Of a stretch of 59,833 bases of DNA, positions 27,012 through 35,828 are shown in pieces; positions within the stretch are counted from its first letter, which is position 1, and every line of letters begins with the position of its first letter. The translations under genes and the position numbers were made by a program. The notes below the pieces were generated by a model. The model was not told where the DNA came from, searched no databases, and was given only the letters and a program-made list of their open reading frames with translations. Source of the stretch: Planctomycetota bacterium (GTDB lineage Bacteria; Planctomycetota; Planctomycetia; Pirellulales; Pirellulaceae); assembly GCA_029259935.1 (NCBI GenBank), contig JAJDEH010000197.1, forward strand, positions 1-59,833. Direction: 5' to 3'.

Positions 27012-28937
27012 ATGCCGAAGTTTGTTCTTATCGATCCATCCCTTGAGCGTCTCGGCGGTCATCACTACGACTACGCTTGTCACACCCTGCGCGCGGCCGA
27101 CGAACTTGGATTCGAAACGTTCGCGGCGACCAATCGTAAATTCCCCGACTCGGACGGCTTCCCGCCAAATTGCCGCTGCCAAGCCATCTTTCAACACCAT
27201 GCTTACAGCCGGTACAGCGATCTGTGGGGAATTCATCGGCTACTTCTCGATCAGGTGCCGCCTGATCGCACGCCCGCGGTCGGAGCATCCGGGAGTGTTC
27301 GGGGACATTGGTTCAATTGGAACTCGGCGCTGAACCATTTGCAGCGACAGCATGGCCGTCAAAAGCGAATTCGCCGGTTTTCACGCACGTGTGAAAAGTT
27401 GTTCGCCAAGGTGCCTCTTGCAACGGGCGACCATGTCTTCTTGCCCTCGAATTCGGAACTTGAACTGTACGGTCTGGCCAAGTTCCTTGGCGGATGCGAT
27501 GCCGCGCGGAATGCCACGTGGCACGTGCAATTCCATTTCAATCTGTTTGACGGACAGTTGCACAAGCAGTTTGAACAAGACGAACAAATCCAAGTGATGC
27601 GACGCCATTTCGAGGCCGTGCTGCGGAGTGTCCAAGGAAGCCGAATCCTCTTTTACAGCACGACCGACTCCTTGGCCCGGCAATACAATCGCCTTGAGGT
27701 GGCCGACTTTGATTCACTGGCGTATCCGGTCAACCCCGCTTTTCATGCCGAACACACAGGCCCTCCGACGGCGGGACCGTGGCGCGTTCTGTGCGCGGGA
27801 GAACCACGGAAAGAGAAGGGATTCGCATATCTTCCCGAGATTCTTCAACCGCTCTCGCGCACCCGAGTCGACGGACGACAGGTTAAGCTCTTGGCACAAA
27901 TGCAAGTTGCCGACGGCGCGCCGCGAAAGCAACGGTCCGATCTAGGCCCCTCCGCGGAAACGCCCAAATTCTCGGACGTCTTTGAACAGGTCAAGTATCC
28001 GTTGACCAACGAAGAATACTCCGAACTGATTCGCAGCGCGCACGTCGGGCTGTTCTTGTACGACAGCCAGTCTTACTTCACTCGACGCGCCGGAGTACTC
28101 GGCGAAACCTTGGCGGCTGGCGTTCCGGTAGTCGTGCCGGCGGGATGCTGGTTGGCCGAACAAATCGCCGAACCAACCTTTAGCTACCTAGAGCAACTTG
28201 CCCAGGACCTAACGGTCGTTCGGTCCAATGATCTGGGGAATTTTGAGTTCGCGGCGCAATCAACGGCCGTTCGGAGAGAATTCGATCTATCCGAGGAAGC
28301 CCGCATCTTGCTCACACAATTTCACTGGACTCGGCCCCCGCGCGCCGAGACATTTGTGCGACTGCGGTTTCGGCAATTGTCGGCGGCGGGAACGATCGTT
28401 CATGCCGAGGAGATGATCGTTGGCAATCGGGCCGATGGCCGAAAAGCCATCACGGCGGTGCGGCGGCATCCCGACTGCCATCGTGTCCAGATCGAATGGA
28501 GTAACGCCTACGGAGACGCGCCGATTCATGTTGAGGACTGCCGTTTCGAGATTCTAACGCACGATGCTGCCTTGGAAGGCAAGGTGCCCTTGGGCAGTGT
28601 GGGCTTGGCTTCCGCTGATCCGACACAAACCGATAGCGTGGTGCAGGAATTGCTCGCGCACTACGGCCATTACCGCGCGACTGCCAAAGCGTTCTCACTG
28701 GACTGGTTCCGCAGGCATGATCCTCAAAGCACCATCCAAGAGCTTGCGGAACGCTCGACCGATGCGACCTGCGGCCCTTGTAGCGATCAAGCACCGGGCC
28801 ACGGCGCGGTTGGAGCCGGCGCTATCGCAAACGATCGCATCCGCCGCCGGGATACGGGCCACTTTGTGGGAACCGATGTCGCTCCCTGCCTGTTGCCTAC
28901 CCACGATGCCGCCCCGAGCGGGTCCGCGCACTCCTAG
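27012..28937 (+). CDS. Glycosyltransferase (GT4-like)
   Basis: 641 residues. The start 'MPKFVLIDPSLERLGGHHYD' is the typical opening of a GT-B N-terminal domain, which favours ATG 27012 over 26982. The C-terminal donor-binding half begins near 'WRVLCAGEPRKEKGFAYLPE'. It contains 'YSELIRSAHVGLFLYDSQSY' and the E-containing 'LGETLAAGVPVVVPAG' block characteristic of GT4-like enzymes. Beyond residue ~470 is an extra ~170-residue region without a recognised domain. Its last ~60 residues (GHGAVGAGAIANDRIRRRD onward) look low in structure and may reflect a frame error near the 3' end. It is followed after 24 bases by the ABC exporter. Confidence 0.8.
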   Translation: MPKFVLIDPSLERLGGHHYDYACHTLRAADELGFETFAATNRKFPDSDGFPPNCRCQAIFQHHAYSRYSDLWGIHRLLLDQVPPDRTPAVGASGSVRGHWFNWNSALNHLQRQHGRQKRIRRFSRTCEKLFAKVPLATGDHVFLPSNSELELYGLAKFLGGCDAARNATWHVQFHFNLFDGQLHKQFEQDEQIQVMRRHFEAVLRSVQGSRILFYSTTDSLARQYNRLEVADFDSLAYPVNPAFHAEHTGPPTAGPWRVLCAGEPRKEKGFAYLPEILQPLSRTRVDGRQVKLLAQMQVADGAPRKQRSDLGPSAETPKFSDVFEQVKYPLTNEEYSELIRSAHVGLFLYDSQSYFTRRAGVLGETLAAGVPVVVPAGCWLAEQIAEPTFSYLEQLAQDLTVVRSNDLGNFEFAAQSTAVRREFDLSEEARILLTQFHWTRPPRAETFVRLRFRQLSAAGTIVHAEEMIVGNRADGRKAITAVRRHPDCHRVQIEWSNAYGDAPIHVEDCRFEILTHDAALEGKVPLGSVGLASADPTQTDSVVQELLAHYGHYRATAKAFSLDWFRRHDPQSTIQELAERSTDATCGPCSDQAPGHGAVGAGAIANDRIRRRDTGHFVGTDVAPCLLPTHDAAPSGSAHS

Positions 28938-28961
28938 CTGCTGTTCATTGAAGGAGCACCC

Positions 28962-30962
28962 ATGAACTACTTAATGAGAGCTTTTCGACTGGCGCTTCGG
29001 CAGTGGATTACGTTGACGGGGATCGTGATCACCTCCATGCTGGTGGCCGTCTGTTGGGCGGCGAACATCGGCGCGGTATATCCGGCGATCGAGGTGGCCG
29101 TGCAAAAGAAATCGATGCACGATTGGGCCGACGACACGCTGCATGAATCTCTGCAGCGGCAAGAGAAGCTACGCGCCGAGCTAAAGACTCGGGAAGCACG
29201 ACTGGTCGCCGCCGACCTTCCCAGCGACCGCGCGAAGCTGGAATCCAAGGTTTCCGAAAGCCGGACCAAGATCACCAATGAAGAAAAAATGTACGCGCGC
29301 ATTCTCTGGATTCAGCCTTGGATTCAGCAGTATTTGCCAGACAGCCCTTTTCGAACTCTCGTGCTGATCGTGTTATTCCTGCTCGTCGGCACGCTCCTCA
29401 AGTGCGTCGCGCTGTGCATCAATTTGCTGCTTGTCCAACGCCTATCGGAAAGAGTCACTCTGCAATTGCGGAGCCAGCTATTCGAGCACACGCTGAACAT
29501 GGAATTGGCCGTCTTCGGCAAGGAACGCTCGACCGATCTGCTGAGCCGGATGAGCAGCGATATGTCGTTCATCGGATCGACGGTTGGGTACGTCTTCGGC
29601 AAGGCGATGCGAGAACCGTTAAAGGCGATCGTGTGCCTGGTTGGTGCCGCTCTGATTAGTTGGCGGCTGTTGGTGATCTCGCTGCTAATCTGCCCGGTGA
29701 TGATTTTCGTCACCTACCTGCTGACGCGATCTCTGAAACGGGCCAATCGGCGACTAATGGAGCAGATGGCACAGCTCTTTGGCCGCTTGTCGCAGGCGCT
29801 GACCGGCGTGCAGGTCGTGAAGGCGTTCACCATGGAGAAGTTTGAAGCCGATCGCTTCAAGGAAACCGCAACGGACGCCTTCCACAAGTCTCTCAAAATC
29901 ACATTTTATAACGCACTCACTCGCGCCAACACCGAGGTCTTGGGGTTGGGGATCATCTGCGCGGCGATTCTTGCCGGTGGCTACCTGGTCGTCGCCGAGC
30001 AGACACATCTGTTTGGTATCAAAATCACCGAACGAGTGTTGGATTATGGATCGCTGTTCTTGTTCTATGGCTTCTTGATCGGGATCAGCGACCCCGTGCG
30101 CAAACTGGCCGACATGTTGGGCAACTTGCAAGCCGGCGCGGCGGCGGCGGAGCGAGTGTATCCGTTGCTCGATCGCCAACCATCCATCACCGACCCTGCT
30201 CGGCCACGCGAACTGGAAAAAGTTTCGACCGACTTGATATTCGACCGCGTGTCCTTCCACTACACAAAGGATCAGCCCGTCCTCGATGAAGTATCGTTGC
30301 GAATTCCTTATGGCGAGTCGCTGGCAATCATCGGTCCCAACGGCTGCGGCAAATCGACATTGATCAACTTGATACCACGGTTCTACGACCCGACCGGCGG
30401 TGCCGTTCGCTTGGGGTTTGTCGATCTTCGAGAATTGCGGCAGCGCGATTTGCGCCGGCACATCGGCATGGTGACGCAGAATCCTCTCTTGTTCGATGAT
30501 TCAGTGGCGAACAATATTCGCTACGGAGCTTGGGAGGCGACTCACGAGGACGTCGTCGCGGCGGCGAAAAAAGCCCACGCTCATCAGTTCATCTTGGATA
30601 AACTTACCGACGGCTACGACACGAATGTGGGTGAGTTTGGCGGCCGGCTGTCGGGCGGCCAGCGTCAACGCATTTCACTGGCCCGAGCCATCCTGCGCGA
30701 TCCGGAGATCTTGATTCTGGACGAAGCAACGAGCCAAATCGACCCGGAAAGTGAACAGCTGATTCACGAGGCGCTGAAGAAATTTACCCACAATCGCACA
30801 ACGATCATGGTTACACACCGGATGTCCACGTTGGATCTCGCGGACCGAATCCTAGTTATGAACAACGGCGGCATCGCGGATCTCGGGACGCACGACGAAC
30901 TAATGGATCGTTGCGAATTGTATCAGCGACTCTATCAATCCGCTTTGCGAGAATCGGCCTAG
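28962..30962 (+). CDS. MsbA-like ABC exporter (fused membrane and ATPase domains)
   Basis: 666 residues forming a half-transporter that works as a homodimer. A first membrane helix (ITLTGIVITSMLVAVCWA) is followed by a charged, probably coiled-coil ~80-residue periplasmic insert ('LHESLQRQEKLRAELKTREA'). Five further helices come next. The ATPase has Walker A IGPNGCGKST, Q-loop VTQNPLLF, signature LSGGQRQRISLARA, Walker B ILILDEATS and H-loop MVTHRMS. Standard MsbA lacks the coiled-coil insert. ATG 28962 has AAGGAG eight bases upstream. The setting between a glycosyltransferase and galE suggests export of a lipid-linked glycan. Confidence 0.92.
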   Translation: MNYLMRAFRLALRQWITLTGIVITSMLVAVCWAANIGAVYPAIEVAVQKKSMHDWADDTLHESLQRQEKLRAELKTREARLVAADLPSDRAKLESKVSESRTKITNEEKMYARILWIQPWIQQYLPDSPFRTLVLIVLFLLVGTLLKCVALCINLLLVQRLSERVTLQLRSQLFEHTLNMELAVFGKERSTDLLSRMSSDMSFIGSTVGYVFGKAMREPLKAIVCLVGAALISWRLLVISLLICPVMIFVTYLLTRSLKRANRRLMEQMAQLFGRLSQALTGVQVVKAFTMEKFEADRFKETATDAFHKSLKITFYNALTRANTEVLGLGIICAAILAGGYLVVAEQTHLFGIKITERVLDYGSLFLFYGFLIGISDPVRKLADMLGNLQAGAAAAERVYPLLDRQPSITDPARPRELEKVSTDLIFDRVSFHYTKDQPVLDEVSLRIPYGESLAIIGPNGCGKSTLINLIPRFYDPTGGAVRLGFVDLRELRQRDLRRHIGMVTQNPLLFDDSVANNIRYGAWEATHEDVVAAAKKAHAHQFILDKLTDGYDTNVGEFGGRLSGGQRQRISLARAILRDPEILILDEATSQIDPESEQLIHEALKKFTHNRTTIMVTHRMSTLDLADRILVMNNGGIADLGTHDELMDRCELYQRLYQSALRESA

Positions 30963-31043
30963 TGCTTTGTCGCGACAATCAACTAGGGTGCCAGTGCTGT
31001 TGGACATCCAGGCTCTGTTGAGTGTAGTTACCAACCAGGTGAA

Positions 31044-31118
31044 TTCGACGCGATGTTTGATGCGATGTTTGATGCGATGTTCGACGCCATGTTCGACGCC
31101 ATGATTGACGCCATGATT
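31044..31118. repeat. Tandem 12-bp repeat encoding FDAM units
   Basis: Six 12-base units of the form tt(c/t)ga(c/t)gc(g/c)atg. Five differ only at third codon positions in one plus-strand frame, and the sixth changes the first codon from Phe to Ile. This pattern is described further under the micro-ORF. Confidence 0.9.
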
Positions 31119-31151
31119 GCGGAGCAATCAGCGACCCTCCAGGACTTGTAA
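31053..31151 (+). CDS. Micro-ORF of FDAM repeats directly upstream of galE
   Basis: A 32-codon frame from ATG 31053: Met, four FDAM units, IDAM, then IAEQSATLQDL and TAA at 31149-31151. The frame is open upstream to 30987 and already contains one more FDAM unit there, so the true start may be earlier at a non-ATG codon. Variation among units is synonymous except for one Phe-to-Ile, as expected if the peptide sequence is selected. Its stop lies three bases before the galE ATG, and the galE ribosome-binding region (a weak aggac) is inside its last codons. Translation of the two is therefore probably coupled. The peptide would be acidic and amphipathic, with hydrophobic residues every fourth position. 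No known family is recognised. Confidence 0.45.
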   Translation: MFDAMFDAMFDAMFDAMIDAMIAEQSATLQDL

Positions 31152-31154
31152 TTC

Positions 31155-32141
31155 ATGAACGTTCTTGTTGTTGGCGGTGCCGGATACATCGGTTCTCATA
31201 TGGTGCGGCTGCTTGCACGGTCGGGTCACGAGCCGTGGGTGTTTGATAATCTGACCAGCGGACACCGGCAGTCCGTGCCGGCGGATCGACTGATCGTCGG
31301 CGACTTGCTCGACGGCGACACGCTGCGGCAAGTGATGCGCAACAAGAATATCGAAGCCGTGATGCATTATGCGGCCCACTGCTATGTCGGGGAGTCGGTA
31401 ACCGATCCGGCGAAGTACTATAAGAACAACGTCGTCGGAACGTGTTCCTTGTTGGAAGCCATGCGAGCAGCGGATGTGTCGCGATTTGTATTTTCCAGCA
31501 CTTGCGCCACGTATGGCGAACCAACGGTTGTCCCGATCACGGAAGCGGAAAAACAGCAGCCAATCAATCCATACGGTTTCACCAAACTTGTGATCGAGCA
31601 AGCGCTGGCCGACTTTGCTCACGCTTACGGCTGGGGCTACGCGGCACTGAGATACTTCAATGCCTCGGGCGCGTCGCCCGACGGCGATCTGGGTGAAGAT
31701 CACGACCCGGAGACTCATTTGATTCCCATCATTCTGCAGGTCGCGCTTGGCCAGCGCGACCACGTAACGATTTTCGGTGACGATTACGAAACGGCCGACG
31801 GCACTTGTATCCGCGACTACGTCCACGTGGAAGACTTGGCGACCGCCCACCTAGCGGCGCTGGAACAGCTTACACCGGGGCAAGGCATCCGGCTGAACCT
31901 GGGAACCGAGCATGGCAACAGCGTCTTGGAAGTGATCCAAGCTTGCCGCCAAGTAACTGGCCACGCCATCCCGATAAAAATGGGCACCCGCCGAGAAGGC
32001 GATCCCGCGGCACTGATCGCCGACTCGTCGCTCGCGCGGAAAACATTGAGCTGGAAGCCACGCTATACCGAGATCGTGGAAACGGTCGAAACCGCTTGGC
32101 GCTGGCACCGGGCCCATCCCCACGGCTATGCCACGGACTAA
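31155..32141 (+). CDS. galE: UDP-glucose 4-epimerase
   Basis: 328 residues, the usual length for GalE, a cytoplasmic NAD-dependent short-chain dehydrogenase-type enzyme that interconverts UDP-glucose and UDP-galactose. Visible motifs are the Rossmann start VLVVGGAGYIGSHMVRLL, 'VMHYAAHCYVGESVTDP', the Ser-containing 'FVFSSTCATYGEP' and the catalytic YGFTK (YxxxK). The substrate-binding stretches 'LRYFNASGASPDG' and 'TADGTCIRDYVHVEDLATAH' follow. It supplies nucleotide sugar to the glycan locus. The gene begins three bases after the FDAM micro-ORF, and its ribosome-binding region overlaps that ORF. Confidence 0.95.
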   Translation: MNVLVVGGAGYIGSHMVRLLARSGHEPWVFDNLTSGHRQSVPADRLIVGDLLDGDTLRQVMRNKNIEAVMHYAAHCYVGESVTDPAKYYKNNVVGTCSLLEAMRAADVSRFVFSSTCATYGEPTVVPITEAEKQQPINPYGFTKLVIEQALADFAHAYGWGYAALRYFNASGASPDGDLGEDHDPETHLIPIILQVALGQRDHVTIFGDDYETADGTCIRDYVHVEDLATAHLAALEQLTPGQGIRLNLGTEHGNSVLEVIQACRQVTGHAIPIKMGTRREGDPAALIADSSLARKTLSWKPRYTEIVETVETAWRWHRAHPHGYATD

Positions 32142-32278
32142 CCCCTCCCCGTCGCCTGGGGGAACGGGTCTGTTGTAGTTGTCTCGCTTCGGTCGCTAGG
32201 TTAGACTCCCCGAACGGCTTAACCTCTCGTATTGGCGGTTTTCTTCTCCTACTTCTTGACGTATTGGCAAAGGGTGTC

Positions 32279-33766
32279 ATGGGTCAACTTCGTTTTGTGT
32301 GCCCTCGACCCGAACACCTCCCGGAAGATGTCGCCAGCCGTACGTACATGGCGGGAATCGAAAACATTCCTTGGCAAAGCCATGCCATTCGGATCGACAA
32401 TCAATTGATCATCGATCGGGAAGTAGACGAATCTGGCTGTCTTTTCGTCCCTTGGAATGTCAAGGGGCACGGTCAATTGACTCTCTCGACCGCCAGCGTG
32501 ATGGAACGCGAGAACGCCTACAATCTGCCCGTCGAATTGGCGCGGGGAACAATCAATCGGATTCGCAATCAACTTGCGGCTTGGGAACCGCAAGGATTCA
32601 CGCCGTCGCCGGAATTGCAACATCAATTGCAGATGGCCACCGTGTGTTTTAGCCGCGCGGCCACCGGCCAACAGGATCCGGAACAGGCTGCCGATCAGGC
32701 CGAGGAAGCCTTGGTTCACGCGCTGGATGCCATCGATCGGCTGAACGATGATTTCAGCACGCAAGTTTTGGCGCTGCGGCATCAGCAAATGCCCAAGCTG
32801 CCAACCTTGCTGGTGGGAAGTTTGGGACAAAGTTCGCTCTCCGCCGAACAAGTCAAGCATTTTCGGTCGGCATTTAACTCCGCGGTCGTATCCTTCAATT
32901 GGCACGACATTGAAACGAACGAAAACGAACACGACTGGTCGACGGCGGACAAACAGGTCGAATGGTGCCGGGCCACGGGAATGAAGGTCTGCGGAGGTCC
33001 TTTGCTGCGGCTGACCAAAGGGCATCTGCCCGATTGGATCTACCTGTGGGAAGATGATTTCGATGAAATTCGCCAGTATGCCCTACAGTATGTACAGGCC
33101 GTTGTCCAAAGATTTCGAGGGATGGTTCACATCTGGCATTGCGCGGCTGCCATGAATACGCCGGGAACGTTGTCGTTGCCCGAAGAGTACAAGCTGAAAA
33201 TCACGGTCGACGCAATTCAAACGGTGGCCCAAGTTGATCCCAAAGCTCCGATCGTGGTCAGCTTTAACCAACCGTGGGCTGAATACTTGGCGGAAGAGGA
33301 TCTCGATTTATCTCCCTTGCATTTCGCGGACGCGCTGGTGCGAGCGGATTTGGGAGTGGCTGGGATCGGCCTGGAAATCAACCTTGGCTACTGGCCGGGC
33401 GGCACGTTGATGCGAGAAATGCTAGAGATGAATCGTCTGATCGACTTCTGGAGCCAACTGGGCCTGCCGTTGCTGGTAATGCTGACAGTTCCCAGCAGCA
33501 CCGAGCCGGACGCCCAAGCCAGGCAAGACTCGGTGCCTGTTCCGGATTCTTTTCCTGGCGGTATTTCGCCTCAATCGCAAATGGAATACATTCAGCGTTT
33601 GGTTCCGCTGTTGTTAGCGAAACAGTCCATTCACGGCGTTGTTTGGAACCAATTGTGCGATTCGCACCCTCATGATTTTGCCCATGGCGGCCTGTTCGAC
33701 GCGGCGCAAGAACCGAAGCCCGCCCTTGAAGTTCTTGCTAAACTACGCCAAAACCATCTTACCTAG
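32279..33766 (+). CDS. GH10-like (xylanase-fold) protein with altered active site
   Basis: 495 residues. The N-terminal ~150 residues are a beta-rich region of unknown type, and the rest resembles a glycoside hydrolase 10 TIM barrel: 'SAFNSAVVSFNWHDIETNEN', 'WCRATGMKVCGGPLLRLTKG' and 'GIGLEINLGYWPGG'. True GH10 enzymes have an acid/base Glu in a W-x-V-N-E motif on strand 4. Here the matching stretch reads VHIWHCAAAMN, with no Glu. A Glu at the nucleophile-like position (IGLEIN) remains. There is no signal peptide, so the protein is probably cytoplasmic. ATG 32279 is preferred because the GH10-type lead begins there and upstream frame is filler. It may bind or modify glycan in the biosynthetic locus without hydrolysing it. 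Confidence 0.65.
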   Translation: MGQLRFVCPRPEHLPEDVASRTYMAGIENIPWQSHAIRIDNQLIIDREVDESGCLFVPWNVKGHGQLTLSTASVMERENAYNLPVELARGTINRIRNQLAAWEPQGFTPSPELQHQLQMATVCFSRAATGQQDPEQAADQAEEALVHALDAIDRLNDDFSTQVLALRHQQMPKLPTLLVGSLGQSSLSAEQVKHFRSAFNSAVVSFNWHDIETNENEHDWSTADKQVEWCRATGMKVCGGPLLRLTKGHLPDWIYLWEDDFDEIRQYALQYVQAVVQRFRGMVHIWHCAAAMNTPGTLSLPEEYKLKITVDAIQTVAQVDPKAPIVVSFNQPWAEYLAEEDLDLSPLHFADALVRADLGVAGIGLEINLGYWPGGTLMREMLEMNRLIDFWSQLGLPLLVMLTVPSSTEPDAQARQDSVPVPDSFPGGISPQSQMEYIQRLVPLLLAKQSIHGVVWNQLCDSHPHDFAHGGLFDAAQEPKPALEVLAKLRQNHLT

Positions 33767-33885
33767 TTCGGTCTTAAATTCGGGCTAGGCCGCTAGGGTC
33801 TCCACGCTGGGGGCTCACGTTTTCGACCCCAATCGCCCTGATTGATTCCAGTCCTGAAGATGGCTGACCCAATACCGCAGAAAGA

Positions 33886-35787
33886 ATGACCGTGCCGTCG
33901 CCTAAGTGGCTCACTTCGATTCAAAGTTGGCTTTCTGGAATTGTCCGCCGTCGCGGGATAGGCGAGCTGCCAATGACGATCGTGCTGGCGTGTCTGATAG
34001 GAATCTTGGGCGGTGTCGGCGCGTTCTTATTCAATGAATTGATCGAATTGGTGGATCAATGGACGATCGACATCGTACTCAGTCACGAAACGTGGCTCGT
34101 GCTGCTGTGCGTCGTTCCCGCGCTGGGGCTGCTGGTGGTCGGTTGGATGACCCGCACCTTCGCGCCCGAAGCTCAAGGCCATGGCGTTCCCGAGGTGATT
34201 CTGGCGGTGGCCCGCAACGACGGAAAAATACGTCCTCGCGTCTCCTTCATCAAAATTCTCGCCAGCGGAATCTGTATTGGCACGGGAGGGTCGGTCGGTC
34301 GCGAAGGACCGATCGTGCAAATCGGCTCGGCGCTGGGAAGCGCCGCGGGCCAAATCTTCAAACTTCCGCCACGGTATCTGAAGGTACTGGTTGCCGCCGG
34401 CGCGGCGGCCGGAATCAGTGCCACGTTCAACGCGCCGCTGGCCGGAGTTATTTTTGCGAGCGAAATTATCCTGGGCAGCTTCGCGGTGGAGAGCCTCACG
34501 CCGATCGTGATCGCCGCCGTGCTTGCCGACAACGTGCAAACTCAAATCGGCGAACATGGATTGCGACCGCCGTTTGAAAATATCGACTATGCCTACCTCG
34601 GAGCGTGGGGTGAATTGCCTTCCTATCTGTTGCTCGGACTACTTTGTGGGATTGTGGCGGTTGGCTTCATCAAGGTGTTGTACGCGACAGAAGACTTGAC
34701 GCAAAAGTGGATCCCGCGGTGGTGGTTGCGAGCCCTGACCTGCGGGTTGGCGGTCGGCGTGGCCGGATGGCTGTATCCGCAAATCTCTCCCGTCGACAGT
34801 CTGCGTCAGCAGCACACGGTTCCGCCTATTTTGGGAGTGGGCTATGAAGTGGTGACAAGCTGCGTCAGCATGGATAAGACGGAATTTATTACCCAGCCGC
34901 CTGACAACGGGTCGTCACCTGAAAAGCAGGGTGCGGGCGTCCTCGATCGTTCGCTGCTGCTTCGGCAACTGTGGTGGCTGTTGCCTTTGGTGTTGCTCAA
35001 GCCGCTCGCCACAAGCATCACTGTGGGAGGCGGCGGCAGCGGTGGAATCTTTGCGCCGTCGCTGTTTTTAGGGGCTACCTTGGGGGGCTGCTTTGGAATT
35101 GTGTGCAATCTGTTGGTGCCCGGAATCTCCGCTCCCCCGGGCGTATACGCAATTGTCGGAATGGCGGCCGTCGTGGCGGGCACCACCCATGGTGTACTCA
35201 GCGCGACGATCATCGTCTATGAAATGACCGACGATTATAAGATCATCCTACCGATCATGGCGGCGGCGGGATTGGCCAGTGTGGTGGCCCGGTTCATTGA
35301 CCCCGAGAGCATTTACCACAAAAAACTCAGCCGCCGCGGGATCTCGCTGGCCCGCGGCCACGATGCAACTCGGCTGGAACACATCACGGTCCGCAATGTG
35401 ATGATCCGCCGGTTTCCCAGTGTCCGCCAGAGCGACAACGTGACGGAAATTGTCAAGGTCGCGCGGGCGAACCCACAATTTGAATGCCTGCCCGTCATGA
35501 AAAGCGACGGGCAACTGGCCGGCATCATTCGACCGGAAGATCTTCATCGCGTGCTGGATACCGAGATTTCACCTGACCTTATCTACGCCGAAGACATTGC
35601 CTTCCAAACCTCCATCGCCGTGGCTCCGGACGAAAACCTTTTGGAGGCAATGCGGGCCTTTGGCAGCAGCGACGTCGAGACGCTTCCTGTTGAAGTCGGT
35701 CAAGGAGAAAGCAAGCGATTGGTCGGTCTGTTGTTGCGCAGCGACGTCATGCGCCGCTACCGCGAGGCCATGCTAGCGCCGAATTAA
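33886..35787 (+). CDS. ClC-family chloride channel/transporter with CBS domains
   Basis: 633 residues, an integral membrane protein of about ten hydrophobic helices (residues ~30-480). All three ion-pathway motifs are present: 'EAQGHGVPEVI' (the GSGIP position), 'GGSVGREGPIVQIG' with the gating Glu of GREGP, and 'GGSGGIFAPSLFLG' (GxFxP). A charged insert of ~45 residues ('SCVSMDKTEFITQPPDNGSS') interrupts the usual helix order near residue 325. The C-terminal ~150 residues form a CBS pair ('ITVRNVMIRRFPSVRQSDNV'), which senses nucleotides in related proteins. ClC proteins are Cl-/H+ exchangers or channels, and the gating Glu fits an exchanger. There is no operon partner. Confidence 0.95.
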   Translation: MTVPSPKWLTSIQSWLSGIVRRRGIGELPMTIVLACLIGILGGVGAFLFNELIELVDQWTIDIVLSHETWLVLLCVVPALGLLVVGWMTRTFAPEAQGHGVPEVILAVARNDGKIRPRVSFIKILASGICIGTGGSVGREGPIVQIGSALGSAAGQIFKLPPRYLKVLVAAGAAAGISATFNAPLAGVIFASEIILGSFAVESLTPIVIAAVLADNVQTQIGEHGLRPPFENIDYAYLGAWGELPSYLLLGLLCGIVAVGFIKVLYATEDLTQKWIPRWWLRALTCGLAVGVAGWLYPQISPVDSLRQQHTVPPILGVGYEVVTSCVSMDKTEFITQPPDNGSSPEKQGAGVLDRSLLLRQLWWLLPLVLLKPLATSITVGGGGSGGIFAPSLFLGATLGGCFGIVCNLLVPGISAPPGVYAIVGMAAVVAGTTHGVLSATIIVYEMTDDYKIILPIMAAAGLASVVARFIDPESIYHKKLSRRGISLARGHDATRLEHITVRNVMIRRFPSVRQSDNVTEIVKVARANPQFECLPVMKSDGQLAGIIRPEDLHRVLDTEISPDLIYAEDIAFQTSIAVAPDENLLEAMRAFGSSDVETLPVEVGQGESKRLVGLLLRSDVMRRYREAMLAPN

Positions 35788-35828
35788 TTGGACATCACGG
35801 AGTTCAAGCAAGCCGCGACGCAATGCGT

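Noticed and set aside
31044..31118. CRISPR-like or regulatory iteron array
   Set aside because: Units are 12 bases with no spacers and vary at third codon positions, which fits coding repeats better.
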